A program made the position numbers and the translations under genes. 27,807 nucleotides of DNA. Origin: Bacillota bacterium. Its GTDB lineage: Bacteria > Bacillota > UBA4882 > UBA8346. Shown here one piece after another: positions 7,930 through 16,083 of this stretch. The number at the start of each line of letters is the position of its first letter. Positions within the stretch are counted from its first letter, which is position 1. The notes beneath the pieces were generated by a model that was not told the origin of the DNA, searched no databases, and saw nothing but the letters and a program-made list of their open reading frames with translations. The stretch is taken from positions 1 through 27,807 of the forward strand of contig JAEWZY010000055.1 of NCBI GenBank assembly GCA_023394955.1. Reading direction: 5' to 3'.

Positions 7930-8422
7930 TCGGCTTCCTCCGTCGAAACAGAATTGCGACTCCATAAACCCCTACAAATAACACAATAATCTGTCCGATT
8001 AAGTCCAAACCCCGGGATTTCCATAGCACTTCCCCAACAGTTTCAGTCTCAGCATATTTAACAAAGGAAAGTCCGGAAGTCCAAAGATCTTGATAGCGGA
8101 ACATGAGCAGACCAATTAAAACCACTAATACCGGTAAGAACGCAAAACGCTTATAATGGTCTTTGGTCCGTTCCAACAATTCTTCCTCAGTTATTAACCT
8201 GGTAAGGCTAATTGCATTTACAAATAACACCGTAATCAGTCCGGCTCCAACCGAAAGTTCAAACACGCCGGCCAGTGGAGCACCCAGATCAAACATGGTC
8301 AGGGCCAAACCCAAGCTGCAAACTAATAAAGCAATGGCCGCCCTTAATAAATCCATGGCAAAAGCGGCTATAATCGCCGGTAACACTAGCAAGCCAATTA
8401 AAAGCAATAGATGGAGTTCCAT
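7922..8422 (-). CDS. NuoJ/MrpB-like membrane subunit
   Basis: A 166-aa membrane protein with about five hydrophobic segments. The middle segment FELSVGAGLITVLFVNAISL matches the NuoJ/DUF4040 pattern. After a charged loop, the final segment before an RRRK end resembles the last part of MrpB-type subunits (MbhE/MbhF in archaeal Mbh). The protein may combine functions split over several genes in Mbh, but this is a resemblance only. It lies between the NuoN-like and NuoK-like genes, the same J-K order as in complex I operons. Confidence 0.78.
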   Translation of the reverse strand: MELHLLLLIGLLVLPAIIAAFAMDLLRAAIALLVCSLGLALTMFDLGAPLAGVFELSVGAGLITVLFVNAISLTRLITEEELLERTKDHYKRFAFLPVLVVLIGLLMFRYQDLWTSGLSFVKYAETETVGEVLWKSRGLDLIGQIIVLFVGVYGVAILFRRRKPNA

Positions 8423-8435
8423 AAAATTACCTCCA

Positions 8436-9863
8436 TTATTTTATGAGTATATCCGAGAGAGAATAGAGTATCCGAATGATCACCGGATAAAAAATTCCAC
8501 CGGCTACTGCCAGTAACGCCATTAAAACGGCGGGTCCGTATAATAGCGGGGAAACCTCTTTGATGCCTTCCAAACCTTCACGAATCTTACCGAAGAAGAC
8601 CTGTCTTTGAAGGTAAAGCAGATAAGCCAAAGTAACCACGCTGGTAAAAACGGCGAGCATGGCAAAGAATTTATAACCTGATGACCATAAAGCGATAATA
8701 ATTAGGAGCTTGCTCCAAAAACCGGCCAGCGGCGGAATCCCGGCTGCCGATAACAGTCCGATTACCGAAGTGATTCCGGTAACCGGCATCTTAGCCGCCA
8801 ACCCGCCTAGGTCATCAAGCTTTCTGGCGCCGGTGGCTGTCTCCACCGCCCCCGCGTTTAAGAAAAGCAGCGATTTGAAGACCGCATGGTTAACAAAATG
8901 AAACACTGCTCCAATCAACCCGATCGTTGTTCCGGTAGCAAAACTCATTAAAATATAACCAATTTGACTAATGCTTGAAAAGGCGAGCATCCGTTTGAAA
9001 TCTTTCTGTCCCAAGGCTATAAAAGCCGCTAAGGTCATGGAGAGCGCTCCTAAGATCATGACCAAGTTGGAGAAAGCATTGGAAAATCCGAAGACGGCAA
9101 GGATAACCCGCATTAAGGTATATACTCCGGCAACCTTAGTGATAATACCGGCCAGTAAGATTGAGACTGATTTCGGGGCTGCCGTATATGCATCGGGAAG
9201 CCAGCCGTGAAACGGCATTAATCCGGCTTTTAAAGCTAGGGCAAAGATGATGAATCCCAATCCAAACTGAGCCAAAGGCGCGCCGTTCTTTAATTCCGCC
9301 GCCAACCCACTAAAAGATACATCACCGGTAATGGCAAACAAAGTAGCGATCCCAAACAAAAGAAAAAAGGTAGCTACCGCCGATAAGAGCATATATTTGA
9401 AGGAACCTTCGGTCCCGATTTCATCCATGTTATAAACGATCAAAATAAAGGAACTAATCGAAACGATCTCAATGAAAATATACATTGAAAATATGTCGGT
9501 GGCCATCGCCAACCCGTTCATCCCGGTTACCGCTAACAATACCAAAGCGTTAAAACCCGAGCGACGGCCGATCGGGACTCCTGCCGAAAATATAATAGCA
9601 GCTAAGGTCACCAAGGCAATTACTAGCAAAACCACTGCCGATAGGCCATCGATGGAAAGCACCACTTTATCGCCTAAGACCATTTGATTAAAATGGATAC
9701 TGCTTTTAGAGGCAACTTCCTGACGGATATTTAAAATTGATTCCACCAACATAAAAAGAGTGACTGCCGTTGTAACCAGGGTTGAACCTTTTACCCAAAA
9801 TTTCCGCATAATCGGCATCATCGCCGCTCCGCACAATGGTACAAAAATAAATGCTAAAGTCAT
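8436..9863 (-). CDS. Antiporter-like proton-pumping subunit (NuoN/MrpD-like)
   Basis: A 475-aa protein of about 14 membrane spans in the proton-translocating NADH dehydrogenase/Mrp antiporter family. Signatures are the TM5 Glu (YIFIEIVSISSF), the loop MPFHGWLPDAYTAAP with the following Lys-containing helix, and FKRMLAFSSISQIGY with the central-axis Lys. The PDAYTAAPKSVS version is closer to NuoN/MrpD than to NuoL. It is one of three antiporter-type subunits in the operon. A 127-bp gap, including the 10-bp palindrome TGGCGCGCCA at 9889-9898, separates it from the NuoL-like gene upstream. Confidence 0.92.
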   Translation of the reverse strand: MTLAFIFVPLCGAAMMPIMRKFWVKGSTLVTTAVTLFMLVESILNIRQEVASKSSIHFNQMVLGDKVVLSIDGLSAVVLLVIALVTLAAIIFSAGVPIGRRSGFNALVLLAVTGMNGLAMATDIFSMYIFIEIVSISSFILIVYNMDEIGTEGSFKYMLLSAVATFFLLFGIATLFAITGDVSFSGLAAELKNGAPLAQFGLGFIIFALALKAGLMPFHGWLPDAYTAAPKSVSILLAGIITKVAGVYTLMRVILAVFGFSNAFSNLVMILGALSMTLAAFIALGQKDFKRMLAFSSISQIGYILMSFATGTTIGLIGAVFHFVNHAVFKSLLFLNAGAVETATGARKLDDLGGLAAKMPVTGITSVIGLLSAAGIPPLAGFWSKLLIIIALWSSGYKFFAMLAVFTSVVTLAYLLYLQRQVFFGKIREGLEGIKEVSPLLYGPAVLMALLAVAGGIFYPVIIRILYSLSDILIK

Positions 9864-9990
9864 GGTAAAGCCCCCTACTCTCTAAACATGGCGCGCCAAG
9901 CCAAAGAGGCGCATCTCAATTAAAAAACAACACTACAATTAACCCTGCTTAACCTCGCGCCTCAGCTTTCACCCATTCCAAAACCTATTT

Positions 9991-11829
9991 TTAGATAAAT
10001 TCTACCAGATATATCAAGATGAAGATCAACCCTAATAGAGACCATATCAGATAATTTGAAAACAGACCGGTATGAATCCGGCGAACCGACGACAATAACC
10101 AAGTAAGCCACGGAATCAAAGTTTGATATAACCAGTCCAGCGCCTGATCCGTCACAAATAAAGCCCGGGCTAGATAACGGCCGACCTTCCTTCCTTGAAC
10201 ATAAATATCAAAAATCCGGGCTTCGGCTAAATCGTAGATTTGTTTTAAACCTTTCGCCTGATGGATATGTTCGGAAGCGCCCAACCCGCTGCCGCTCAAT
10301 TTAAAACCGAGCAGGTGATTGAAGATTGCAATACTCAAGATGATAATGGTTACCCACAAAAGCTCGGTCAAACCGAAGGAAAAATGAACTGAGTTAATCT
10401 CGGGAAACAAACTAAAGGCAAGAGCCGGTTTGATTAAATAATCAAGGGGAAACCGATACCAAATCCCAAACAAAGCGCATCCCGCCGCCAGGATTCCCAT
10501 GGAAATCACCATTGACCAATGAGCTTCATTTACTTTTTTCAATTCCGGAGGAGTCTTTCCAAAAAAAACAGCATGCCCCAACTTTAAAAAGGAGGCGGCG
10601 GTAAAAACCGCTCCGATAACAGCTGCCGCAAAGAATACGCTATATCCTGATTCCAGAGCGCCTTCCATAATCAATTCCTTGGAAATAAAGCCATTGAAAG
10701 GCGGAACCCCGGCAATAGAACAAGCGGTGATCATAAAACACCAAAAAGTCAACGGCATCCGCTTGCGTAAACCGCCCAAGTGTTTCAAATCGGTAGTCCC
10801 GGTTTGTTTTTCGATGGCGCCGGAAGTTAAAAAAAGGCCGGATTTATACATGACATTATTGATCATATGATAAATACCGCCAACCGCGCCGATTGCGGTA
10901 CCGGTACCAATGCCGAGAATCATGTATCCTACTTGGCTCACGGCATGATAGGATAATAGCCTCTTAAAGTCTTTTTGAATCAAGGCCATCATTACGGCAA
11001 AAACGATCGAGATCGCGCCAATTGTCATCATAGCAACCTTCATTCCGGAGGTCAATGTAAAAAAGTCCAATGAAACCCTGGCTGCCAAATAGATGCCGAG
11101 TAACTTTTCCAAAGCGCCTGGCATTAAAGCCATAAAGGGTAACGGAGCATCGGTAGCCGCATCAGGAATCCAAGTGTGGAAAGGCATCGCTCCAGCTTTG
11201 GCCATTGCGCCGATGAACATCAAAACGAATGCCATACCATTTATTCCAACGGTGTTAAGGTGGATATAAGACATGACCAAAGTCTTGGCCTGTACTCCAA
11301 CAATGGCAATCCCCAACATCAGGCAAAGATCGGATAAGCCGACAATTATGAAGGCTTTTAAACCGGTCCGATAAGCGTTCTCCTTACCCAAATTAATCAA
11401 TAAAAATAAGGTGATTAAAATACTTTCCCAGAAAAAGAGCATTACTACCAGATTATTTGCCAATGCCGCGCCCATGGCCATAGCCTCTGAGATGAAAAGC
11501 AGTCCGTAAAAAGTGTTCTTCCGGGGGTAGTTTTCCAAAAACTTAATCGAATATAAAGTGATTAAGAAAGTAATCCCGGCAATAGCTGCCGTAATGAACT
11601 GGCTAAACGCATAAAAACGGAATTGAAGATTGATCCCAAAACCGGCCCAAGGAATATTAACTGAAACATTACGCCCCCAAAGGCTGATTATCAAGTAGAA
11701 CAGATAAGCCGAAAATATCAAACCGATGCTCTCTTGAAAATATTTGAACTTGGTCCGAATCGCCAGAAATGAAGATCCCAGCGCAGCCGGTATTATAATC
11801 AGCAACATCAGAATAGTCTGGTTCATCAT
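9991..11829 (-). CDS. Antiporter-like subunit with C-terminal extension (NuoL/EchA-like)
   Basis: A 612-aa protein, the largest antiporter-type subunit. It has the TM5 Glu (FFWESILITL), MPFHTWIPDAATDAP and the EchA-like helix PFMALMPGALEKLLGIY, plus FKRLLSYHAVSQVGY. The ~130-residue C-terminal part beyond the antiporter core has a soluble stretch (LAEARIFDIYVQG) and final membrane helices, comparable to the lateral-arm extensions of NuoL or EchA. It starts at ATG 11829 (or 11826), overlapping the NuoM-like stop as ATGA. In the family it forms the distal ion pump of the membrane arm. Confidence 0.92.
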   Translation of the reverse strand: MMNQTILMLLIIIPAALGSSFLAIRTKFKYFQESIGLIFSAYLFYLIISLWGRNVSVNIPWAGFGINLQFRFYAFSQFITAAIAGITFLITLYSIKFLENYPRKNTFYGLLFISEAMAMGAALANNLVVMLFFWESILITLFLLINLGKENAYRTGLKAFIIVGLSDLCLMLGIAIVGVQAKTLVMSYIHLNTVGINGMAFVLMFIGAMAKAGAMPFHTWIPDAATDAPLPFMALMPGALEKLLGIYLAARVSLDFFTLTSGMKVAMMTIGAISIVFAVMMALIQKDFKRLLSYHAVSQVGYMILGIGTGTAIGAVGGIYHMINNVMYKSGLFLTSGAIEKQTGTTDLKHLGGLRKRMPLTFWCFMITACSIAGVPPFNGFISKELIMEGALESGYSVFFAAAVIGAVFTAASFLKLGHAVFFGKTPPELKKVNEAHWSMVISMGILAAGCALFGIWYRFPLDYLIKPALAFSLFPEINSVHFSFGLTELLWVTIIILSIAIFNHLLGFKLSGSGLGASEHIHQAKGLKQIYDLAEARIFDIYVQGRKVGRYLARALFVTDQALDWLYQTLIPWLTWLLSSVRRIHTGLFSNYLIWSLLGLIFILIYLVEFI

Positions 11830-13256
11830 TCAATCCCCACCATCTGCCGTACGGCGATTTGAATATACTCATTCGGATATCTGATTAAAAATCCACTTAC
11901 CAGTGATAATCCTGCCAGTATGGCTACAGCCCATAACATTCCGACCGTCCCTTCCTTTGCGTCGGAGTTTTTAGGTTCACCCAAGAAAACTATGGCAAAA
12001 ACTCTGAGCAAATAGAGAACCGTTAAAAAAGCGCTTACGATAAAGATCCCTGCAATCCAAGGGTTTCCACCCTCCACTGCCCCGGCGATTACCATGTATT
12101 TGCTGAAAAAGCCGCCGCAAGGAGGGATCCCCATCACTGAAAGGGCACAAAAAGCGAAGGAAAATGCGGTAACCGGCATAGTCTTAATCAGGCCGCCCAT
12201 TTTTCGGATATCCTTAGTGTGAATGTTATGTTCAACGATACCGGCGCAAAGGAATAATCCGGCTTTAGCCAAACCATGCATTAATATATAAAGTAAAGCC
12301 CCAGCCAGGGCCAACCGACTCTTGGAAAACAACCCCAAAAAGATAAAAGCTAGTTGACTTACGGTCGAATATGCAATGATTCGTTTAATATCCTTTTCCA
12401 CCAGCGCAGCCCCGCCTGCCACCAAAGTGCTAAGAGCGACAACTATCGGCAACACTTGTCCCCAAACGGGTTCCAGAGTTAAATTCCCTACAAATACCCG
12501 GGCAAAAACAAACACCCCGATCTTAACCAATACCGCTGCATGTAATAACGCGGTCACCGGAGACGGGGCCACCCCGGCGTCAGGAAGCCAGGTGTGAAAC
12601 GGCAAAGTAGCTGATTTCGAAAAGATTCCGATCATAATCAAAAAGACCGCCAAATTGGGAGCTGCCATTCCTTGTAAAACCCGAAGATCGAAACTGCCGT
12701 ATTCAGTATACAAAATAATGAAACCGAGCAGCATGGCGAGGGCGCCAAAGACAGTAACCAAGAACGCTTTATCAGCTTTTAAAATAATCTGGGGTTCGCG
12801 ATAAAAACCAATCAAACGCCAGCAAGCGATCGCTGAGATTTCCCAGAATAAATAAATAAAAATTAAATTATTGGAATACGCCAATCCGGCCATGGCGCCT
12901 AAGAATAAGACCACCAAAAAATAATATTCATCCTGATTAGACTGATATTTAATATAACCTAAAGAATAGAAGCTAATTATCATACCGATTAAGGTTGAAG
13001 TCAACGCCATAAAAACACCTAGGGCGTCGGCGCTAAAGATTAAATCCATCCCTAAAATAGCCGGAATAAATATGGTGATTGTTTCCCCGGAAAGGACCGG
13101 ACCCAACAGCAAGGCGGAAGCTGTAAACGACAAGCCAATCAAAACCAGGGCCGAAACATTCCGTGCTTTTTCGGAATATAGTCCTAAAAGCGGTAATAAA
13201 AACGCTCCCAAAACCGGTGTTAAAACGGCAAACATTAAGATACTTTCCATTCTCAT
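11826..13256 (-). CDS. Antiporter-like proton-pumping subunit (NuoM/MrpD-like), first gene of hydrogenase operon
   Basis: A 476-aa protein of ~14 membrane spans. The TM5 Glu (IYLFWEISAIACW), LPFHTWLPDAGVAPSPVTALLHAAVLVK and IKRIIAYSTVSQLAF are all present, the full set of NuoM/NuoL channel residues. Two ATGs compete: 13256, very close to GTGAGG, and 13250, about 8 nt from it and better spaced. The difference is two residues. It is the first gene after the promoter at 13350-13377, leaving an untranslated leader of roughly 90 nt. Confidence 0.92.
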   Translation of the reverse strand: MRMESILMFAVLTPVLGAFLLPLLGLYSEKARNVSALVLIGLSFTASALLLGPVLSGETITIFIPAILGMDLIFSADALGVFMALTSTLIGMIISFYSLGYIKYQSNQDEYYFLVVLFLGAMAGLAYSNNLIFIYLFWEISAIACWRLIGFYREPQIILKADKAFLVTVFGALAMLLGFIILYTEYGSFDLRVLQGMAAPNLAVFLIMIGIFSKSATLPFHTWLPDAGVAPSPVTALLHAAVLVKIGVFVFARVFVGNLTLEPVWGQVLPIVVALSTLVAGGAALVEKDIKRIIAYSTVSQLAFIFLGLFSKSRLALAGALLYILMHGLAKAGLFLCAGIVEHNIHTKDIRKMGGLIKTMPVTAFSFAFCALSVMGIPPCGGFFSKYMVIAGAVEGGNPWIAGIFIVSAFLTVLYLLRVFAIVFLGEPKNSDAKEGTVGMLWAVAILAGLSLVSGFLIRYPNEYIQIAVRQMVGIE

Positions 13257-13349
13257 TCCCTCACTTGGTCAATCCGTCTTTTTTAGGGTTAAATATTAGA
13301 AAACGCCAAAAGTTTTAGGCGAAAAATCTAGCTAAATCACTCATATGTT

Positions 13350-13377
13350 ATTTTACTCCTCTTTTCGAAGCTGTCAA
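13350..13377 (-). promoter_or_regulatory. Sigma-70-type promoter of the hydrogenase operon
   Basis: On the minus strand, -35 TTGACA (13372-13377) and -10 TAAAAT (13350-13355) are separated by 16 bp. The -35 is perfect and the -10 matches 5 of 6. It lies ~95 bp before the first hydrogenase gene. The sequence around and upstream of the -35 shares ATATTTCAGTTGAC with the infC promoter. Confidence 0.75.
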
Positions 13378-13580
13378 CTGAAATATACATCTTCTTATTG
13401 CATTTTCCCTTTTAATAAATTTTTGTTACATATTAGTTATTAAAAAGTAACCCCTATTTAACGTGCGTTTAGAATTGTAGTAGGTTCAAATTTTATCCAA
13501 TACAAATAAGCTCATTTCAGGATGGGTTGTATTTTAACTCAGATGCAAGCCGGGAAAGAACTCCAAGCCATTAATGCTCA
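13378..13580. other. Intergenic stretch upstream of the hydrogenase promoter
   Basis: A/T-rich, with no coding frame supported. It contains a weak inverted repeat GTTAC...GTAAC (about 13427-13453) but no recognisable regulator site. It lies between the hydrogenase promoter and the terminator of the 46-aa zinc-ribbon gene. Confidence 0.5.
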
Positions 13581-13611
13581 AACAAAAATGGCCCATCTCA
13601 ACGGACCATTT
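13581..13611 (-). terminator. Intrinsic terminator after the 46-aa zinc-ribbon gene
   Basis: On the minus strand a 9-bp stem (AAATGGTCC with GGGCCATTT, one G-U pair) with an 8-nt loop runs into TTTTTGTTT. It lies 13 bp after the stop at 13624 and separates that gene from the hydrogenase operon. Confidence 0.75.
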
Positions 13612-13623
13612 AATAATACCAGC

Positions 13624-13764
13624 CTATATTTTTTTGAAAAACCTTTTCAACAAGGGATGTTTATCTGAAGTTCTTGTATGGCCTTTACTAAACAAGTCGG
13701 CTCCACATCTTTTGCAAAATTCTTGCCAAGAATAAACCTTTTCACCGCAATCTTTACAAAACAT
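13624..13764 (-). CDS. 46-aa double-CxxC zinc-ribbon protein
   Basis: A very short gene: ATG at 13764, TAG at 13624-13626. The N-terminal half is a zinc ribbon, MFCKDCGEKVYSWQEFCKRC, with CxxC pairs at residues 3/6 and 17/20. A basic tail ends RFFKKI. GTGGAGG about 7 nt before the ATG is a good ribosome site, and a terminator follows 13 bp after the stop, so it reads as a complete single gene. A longer overlapping frame (13647-13832) lacks any such support. Such ribbons may bind nucleic acid or protein; no specific function can be given. It lies between spoIIP and the hydrogenase operon. Confidence 0.75.
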   Translation of the reverse strand: MFCKDCGEKVYSWQEFCKRCGADLFSKGHTRTSDKHPLLKRFFKKI

Positions 13765-14001
13765 TCATATACCTCCACTCGTTCTACGCTTACCTGGTTA
13801 AAATATGCAACCGATTTTCTTTTCGCCACCATTTTTTTGGCATTTTTTTCAATACTGTATTATCTAAGCTTGCTAATTATAATGATCCCTTGTTTAGTAA
13901 GTTAGCAATCGAAACCCGCTTCAACCTTTTCAAAAACTTCCTTAGTTCTAAAATATTTGGTTTTCCGCATACACATATAAGGCTGAAGAAAGGTGGGGGA
14001 A

Positions 14002-15114
14002 ATGCCTGAAATCGGAAAGAAGCCTGAACAATACGAGGTTCCTGTCTGGTTTACTTACGGGACTTTAGGAGTTTTTTTGATGTTTATCGGGTTATTTGCC
14101 GCAATAATAGTTACTTCGTTGAAACAAAGTATTATTGAAAAGAATACCATCGCCAGAGTCGGCACCCGTCTTTTTCAATTGGACACCCATACCAGCCGTT
14201 TTATTTTACGGAACGGGATACCGGTTTTAGACCGGTCCGCAGGTGAAGAAGACCCCTTTACCTTACTGCATTTTAATTGGGTTGAATTTTATTGGAAAGT
14301 CGCGGCTAACATTAACCAAGGCGCACCTCAAGAAATTATCAAAACCCAAGTGCCGTTGCTTGCTCTTTCCAGAGTTAAACCGAGTCCAATCAAATATCCG
14401 CCACTGGTGAAAGAACCGCTAAAGCCGCCTGCGCCTGCGCAGCAGTTGCCGATCCCGGAAAATAAAATTTCAAGTTCTACTAAGCCCTCGGTATTGGTTT
14501 ATCATACCCATACCTCGGAATCGTATCTTCCGGTCAGCGGGAAAGATCATTTGTTTAATCAAAAAGGAGATATTGTAAAGGTTGGAGAATACTTACAAAG
14601 AATATTGGAGGAAAAATACGATATTAAAACAATCCACTGCGACCAAATTCACGATCAATACCCTTTCCGCGAATCTTATCTGCGGTCCCAGGAAACTCTT
14701 GTTAAATATCTTAAAGATCATCCTTCCCTCGAGATATTGCTGGATGTTCACAGAGACGCCACTCCCGGATTGAAGCAAACCTGCAATGTTAAAGGCATTG
14801 AAGCTGCTACAATGATGATGGTGGTAGGAAGTGACAAGATGGGATTAGCCCATCCCAACTGGAAGCGCAACCATGAATTCGCTACCAAAATAAACGACTC
14901 TCTGAATCTATATTATCCGGGCCTTAGCAATGGCATTATAGTTTCGGATGCGCGTTATAACCAACATTTGTCGGATCACGCCATTATTATTGAGTTTGGC
15001 AACCAAAACTCGAAACTCGAACAAGTTTACCGAACGGTGGAACATTTTGCGGAAATCTTAGCCGTCGTCATTCAACAAGAATTATCTTCAGGACCAACTA
15101 CTGCTACTAATTGA
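14002..15114 (+). CDS. spoIIP: Stage II sporulation protein P (cell-wall amidase/endopeptidase)
   Basis: A 370-aa protein with an N-terminal membrane anchor (about residues 20-45), then a linker and the SpoIIP catalytic domain: LVYHTHTSESYLP, LDVHRDATPG, and IIIEFGNQNSKLEQ, with the zinc-site His and Glu residues. SpoIIP degrades peptidoglycan with SpoIID and drives mother-cell membrane migration during engulfment, so the host is very probably an endospore former. ATG 14002 is used rather than GTG 13993, because AGGTGGGG overlaps that GTG and is correctly spaced for the ATG. Its last 43 bp overlap the end of the convergent rseC gene. A poor SigE-like -10 (CATACACA at 13968-13975) lies just upstream, tentative only. 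Confidence 0.95.
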   Translation: MPEIGKKPEQYEVPVWFTYGTLGVFLMFIGLFAAIIVTSLKQSIIEKNTIARVGTRLFQLDTHTSRFILRNGIPVLDRSAGEEDPFTLLHFNWVEFYWKVAANINQGAPQEIIKTQVPLLALSRVKPSPIKYPPLVKEPLKPPAPAQQLPIPENKISSSTKPSVLVYHTHTSESYLPVSGKDHLFNQKGDIVKVGEYLQRILEEKYDIKTIHCDQIHDQYPFRESYLRSQETLVKYLKDHPSLEILLDVHRDATPGLKQTCNVKGIEAATMMMVVGSDKMGLAHPNWKRNHEFATKINDSLNLYYPGLSNGIIVSDARYNQHLSDHAIIIEFGNQNSKLEQVYRTVEHFAEILAVVIQQELSSGPTTATN

Positions 15115-15527
15115 GGCTGCAATTTTGTTCCTAAACCTTGTAACCGATCAAACCACCGTAAAGCGAGAAATGTGAGGACTAAAAAGAGAAAGCTGGTTCC
15201 AATACCCAACAGCTCAGCCGGTTCGGGGCCCATTCCCCGGGATAGGCCTGAGGATTGTCCTACAAGAAACCCGATGACCATAGTTGCCAATGGGATGGTA
15301 TATACTAAAAAAGCCGCTTTGAACAAGGCTTTGGATCGCATTTCGATTAGCACTCGGTCTCCGACTTGGGCCCCAATATCATTTGTTAACATGAAGCTCA
15401 TTTCGGCTCTTCCGCCAATACCGCAAGCGCCGCAACTCTCACAAGAACTGCGCCGTTTAACAATAACCTTCGCCATAAGCCCTGAAAGCTCCGTGACCCG
15501 GCCTACTTCGCGCAATGAATCTCCCAA
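15072..15527 (-). CDS. rseC: RseC/MucC-family membrane protein
   Basis: A 151-aa protein of the RseC/MucC (SoxR-reducing system) family. The N-terminal domain has EVGRVTEL, then a cysteine cluster SCESCGAC (Cys 29, 32 and 35). Two membrane spans follow (about residues 72-95 and 108-128), with a short tail. Both possible starts are TTG. The one at 15527 is chosen because GGGAGGTGG lies directly before it and the family N-terminus then fits; TTG 15581 would add 18 unlike residues. In proteobacteria RseC modulates sigma-E or reduces SoxR; in Firmicutes the role is unclear, and redox-linked membrane function is the usual guess. It overlaps spoIIP tail to tail by 43 bp. Confidence 0.85.
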   Translation of the reverse strand: MGDSLREVGRVTELSGLMAKVIVKRRSSCESCGACGIGGRAEMSFMLTNDIGAQVGDRVLIEMRSKALFKAAFLVYTIPLATMVIGFLVGQSSGLSRGMGPEPAELLGIGTSFLFLVLTFLALRWFDRLQGLGTKLQPQLVAVVGPEDNSC

Positions 15528-15709
15528 TTCAACCACCTCCCGTCCATTATACACAATTTTAAACTGGAATTCGACTTTCAATATTTCCCTCGCTTATTAG
15601 CGATTAGCCGTTAGAAGTAGCTTTAACACCACATGTCATGAACCAAAATTTAAAGGCCAAAAAACTAAATAGCCATAGCGCAATACCCGCCATCAGCGTT
15701 ATCTGCGAC

Positions 15710-15745
15710 AAAAAAATGCGGGTTATTTTATTAATTAATCCCGCA
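15710..15745 (-). terminator. Intrinsic terminator after the 45-aa gene
   Basis: Minus strand: TGCGGG (15740-15745 complement) pairs with CCCGCA (15717-15722 complement) around an A/T-rich loop, followed by a run of seven T (15710-15716). The hairpin overlaps the end of the gene that stops at 15731. Confidence 0.7.
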
Positions 15746-15868
15746 CTCTAATGCAATCAGTTTATTCCAGTTTAGCTTATTGATGTTGAATTTATTTTCA
15801 CTTCTAGTTTTATCAAAACCCGGATACTCCTTTTTAGCCAATAGTTCCCTGTGGATTTGATTGTTCAT
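15731..15868 (-). CDS. 45-aa hypothetical protein
   Basis: A short frame from ATG 15868 to TAA 15731-15733. AGGAGTG sits 7 nt before the ATG, and the terminator at 15710-15745 overlaps its end. The protein is hydrophilic, with no cysteine motif or membrane span (it begins MNNQIHRELLAKKEYPGF). It is the second gene after the strong promoter at 16084-16112, 53 bp behind the 30-aa zinc-ribbon gene, so the two probably form a small transcript. I do not recognise the family. Confidence 0.55.
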   Translation of the reverse strand: MNNQIHRELLAKKEYPGFDKTRSENKFNINKLNWNKLIALECGIN

Positions 15869-15921
15869 TCATTCACTCCTATCGTTATTAGTCTCCCAAT
15901 TGGCCGGTGAAAAACCCCGAC

Positions 15922-16014
15922 TTACCTCCGGTTAAGATTAACCAATTCACCACTGCAATGAGGGCAGTAAACCCGGTTGTATTTTACATCTTTCTTGCAA
16001 TCTGGACAGAGCAT
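15922..16014 (-). CDS. 30-aa zinc-ribbon micro-protein
   Basis: A tiny frame from ATG 16014 to TAA 15922-15924, preceded by a near-perfect AGGAGGTGA. The sequence is almost only a zinc ribbon: CPDC at residues 3-6 and CPHC at 17-20, ending LNRR. It has its own near-consensus promoter at 16084-16112. CxxC...CxxC spacing is the same as in the 46-aa protein at 13624-13764, so the two may be related. Function unknown. Confidence 0.7.
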   Translation of the reverse strand: MLCPDCKKDVKYNRVYCPHCSGELVNLNRR

Positions 16015-16083
16015 GAATTTTCACCTCCTTGATGTGGGACTTTTTTTGTCCAAGTATTTTGTTTTTTGTCCCGGTTTAATTTT

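Noticed and set aside
3138..13256. Reading the operon as NADH:quinone oxidoreductase (complex I)
   Set aside because: The large subunit has both NiFe-binding CxxC pairs and the small subunit has CxxC instead of Cys-Cys; a hydrogenase protease is in the operon and no NuoE, F or G genes are present.
13647..13832. 61-codon minus-strand frame upstream of the hydrogenase operon
   Set aside because: It overlaps the 46-aa zinc-ribbon gene in another frame and has no comparable ribosome site or motif.
13968..13981. SigE-type promoter of spoIIP
   Set aside because: CATACACA resembles the SigE -10, but the only -35 candidate is too close (10 bp) and so the call is not supported beyond a mention.
15604..15693. 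29-codon hydrophobic frame on the minus strand after the 45-aa gene
   Set aside because: It contains a possible membrane helix, but there is no ribosome site and the only upstream alternative start lies in the T-run of the terminator.
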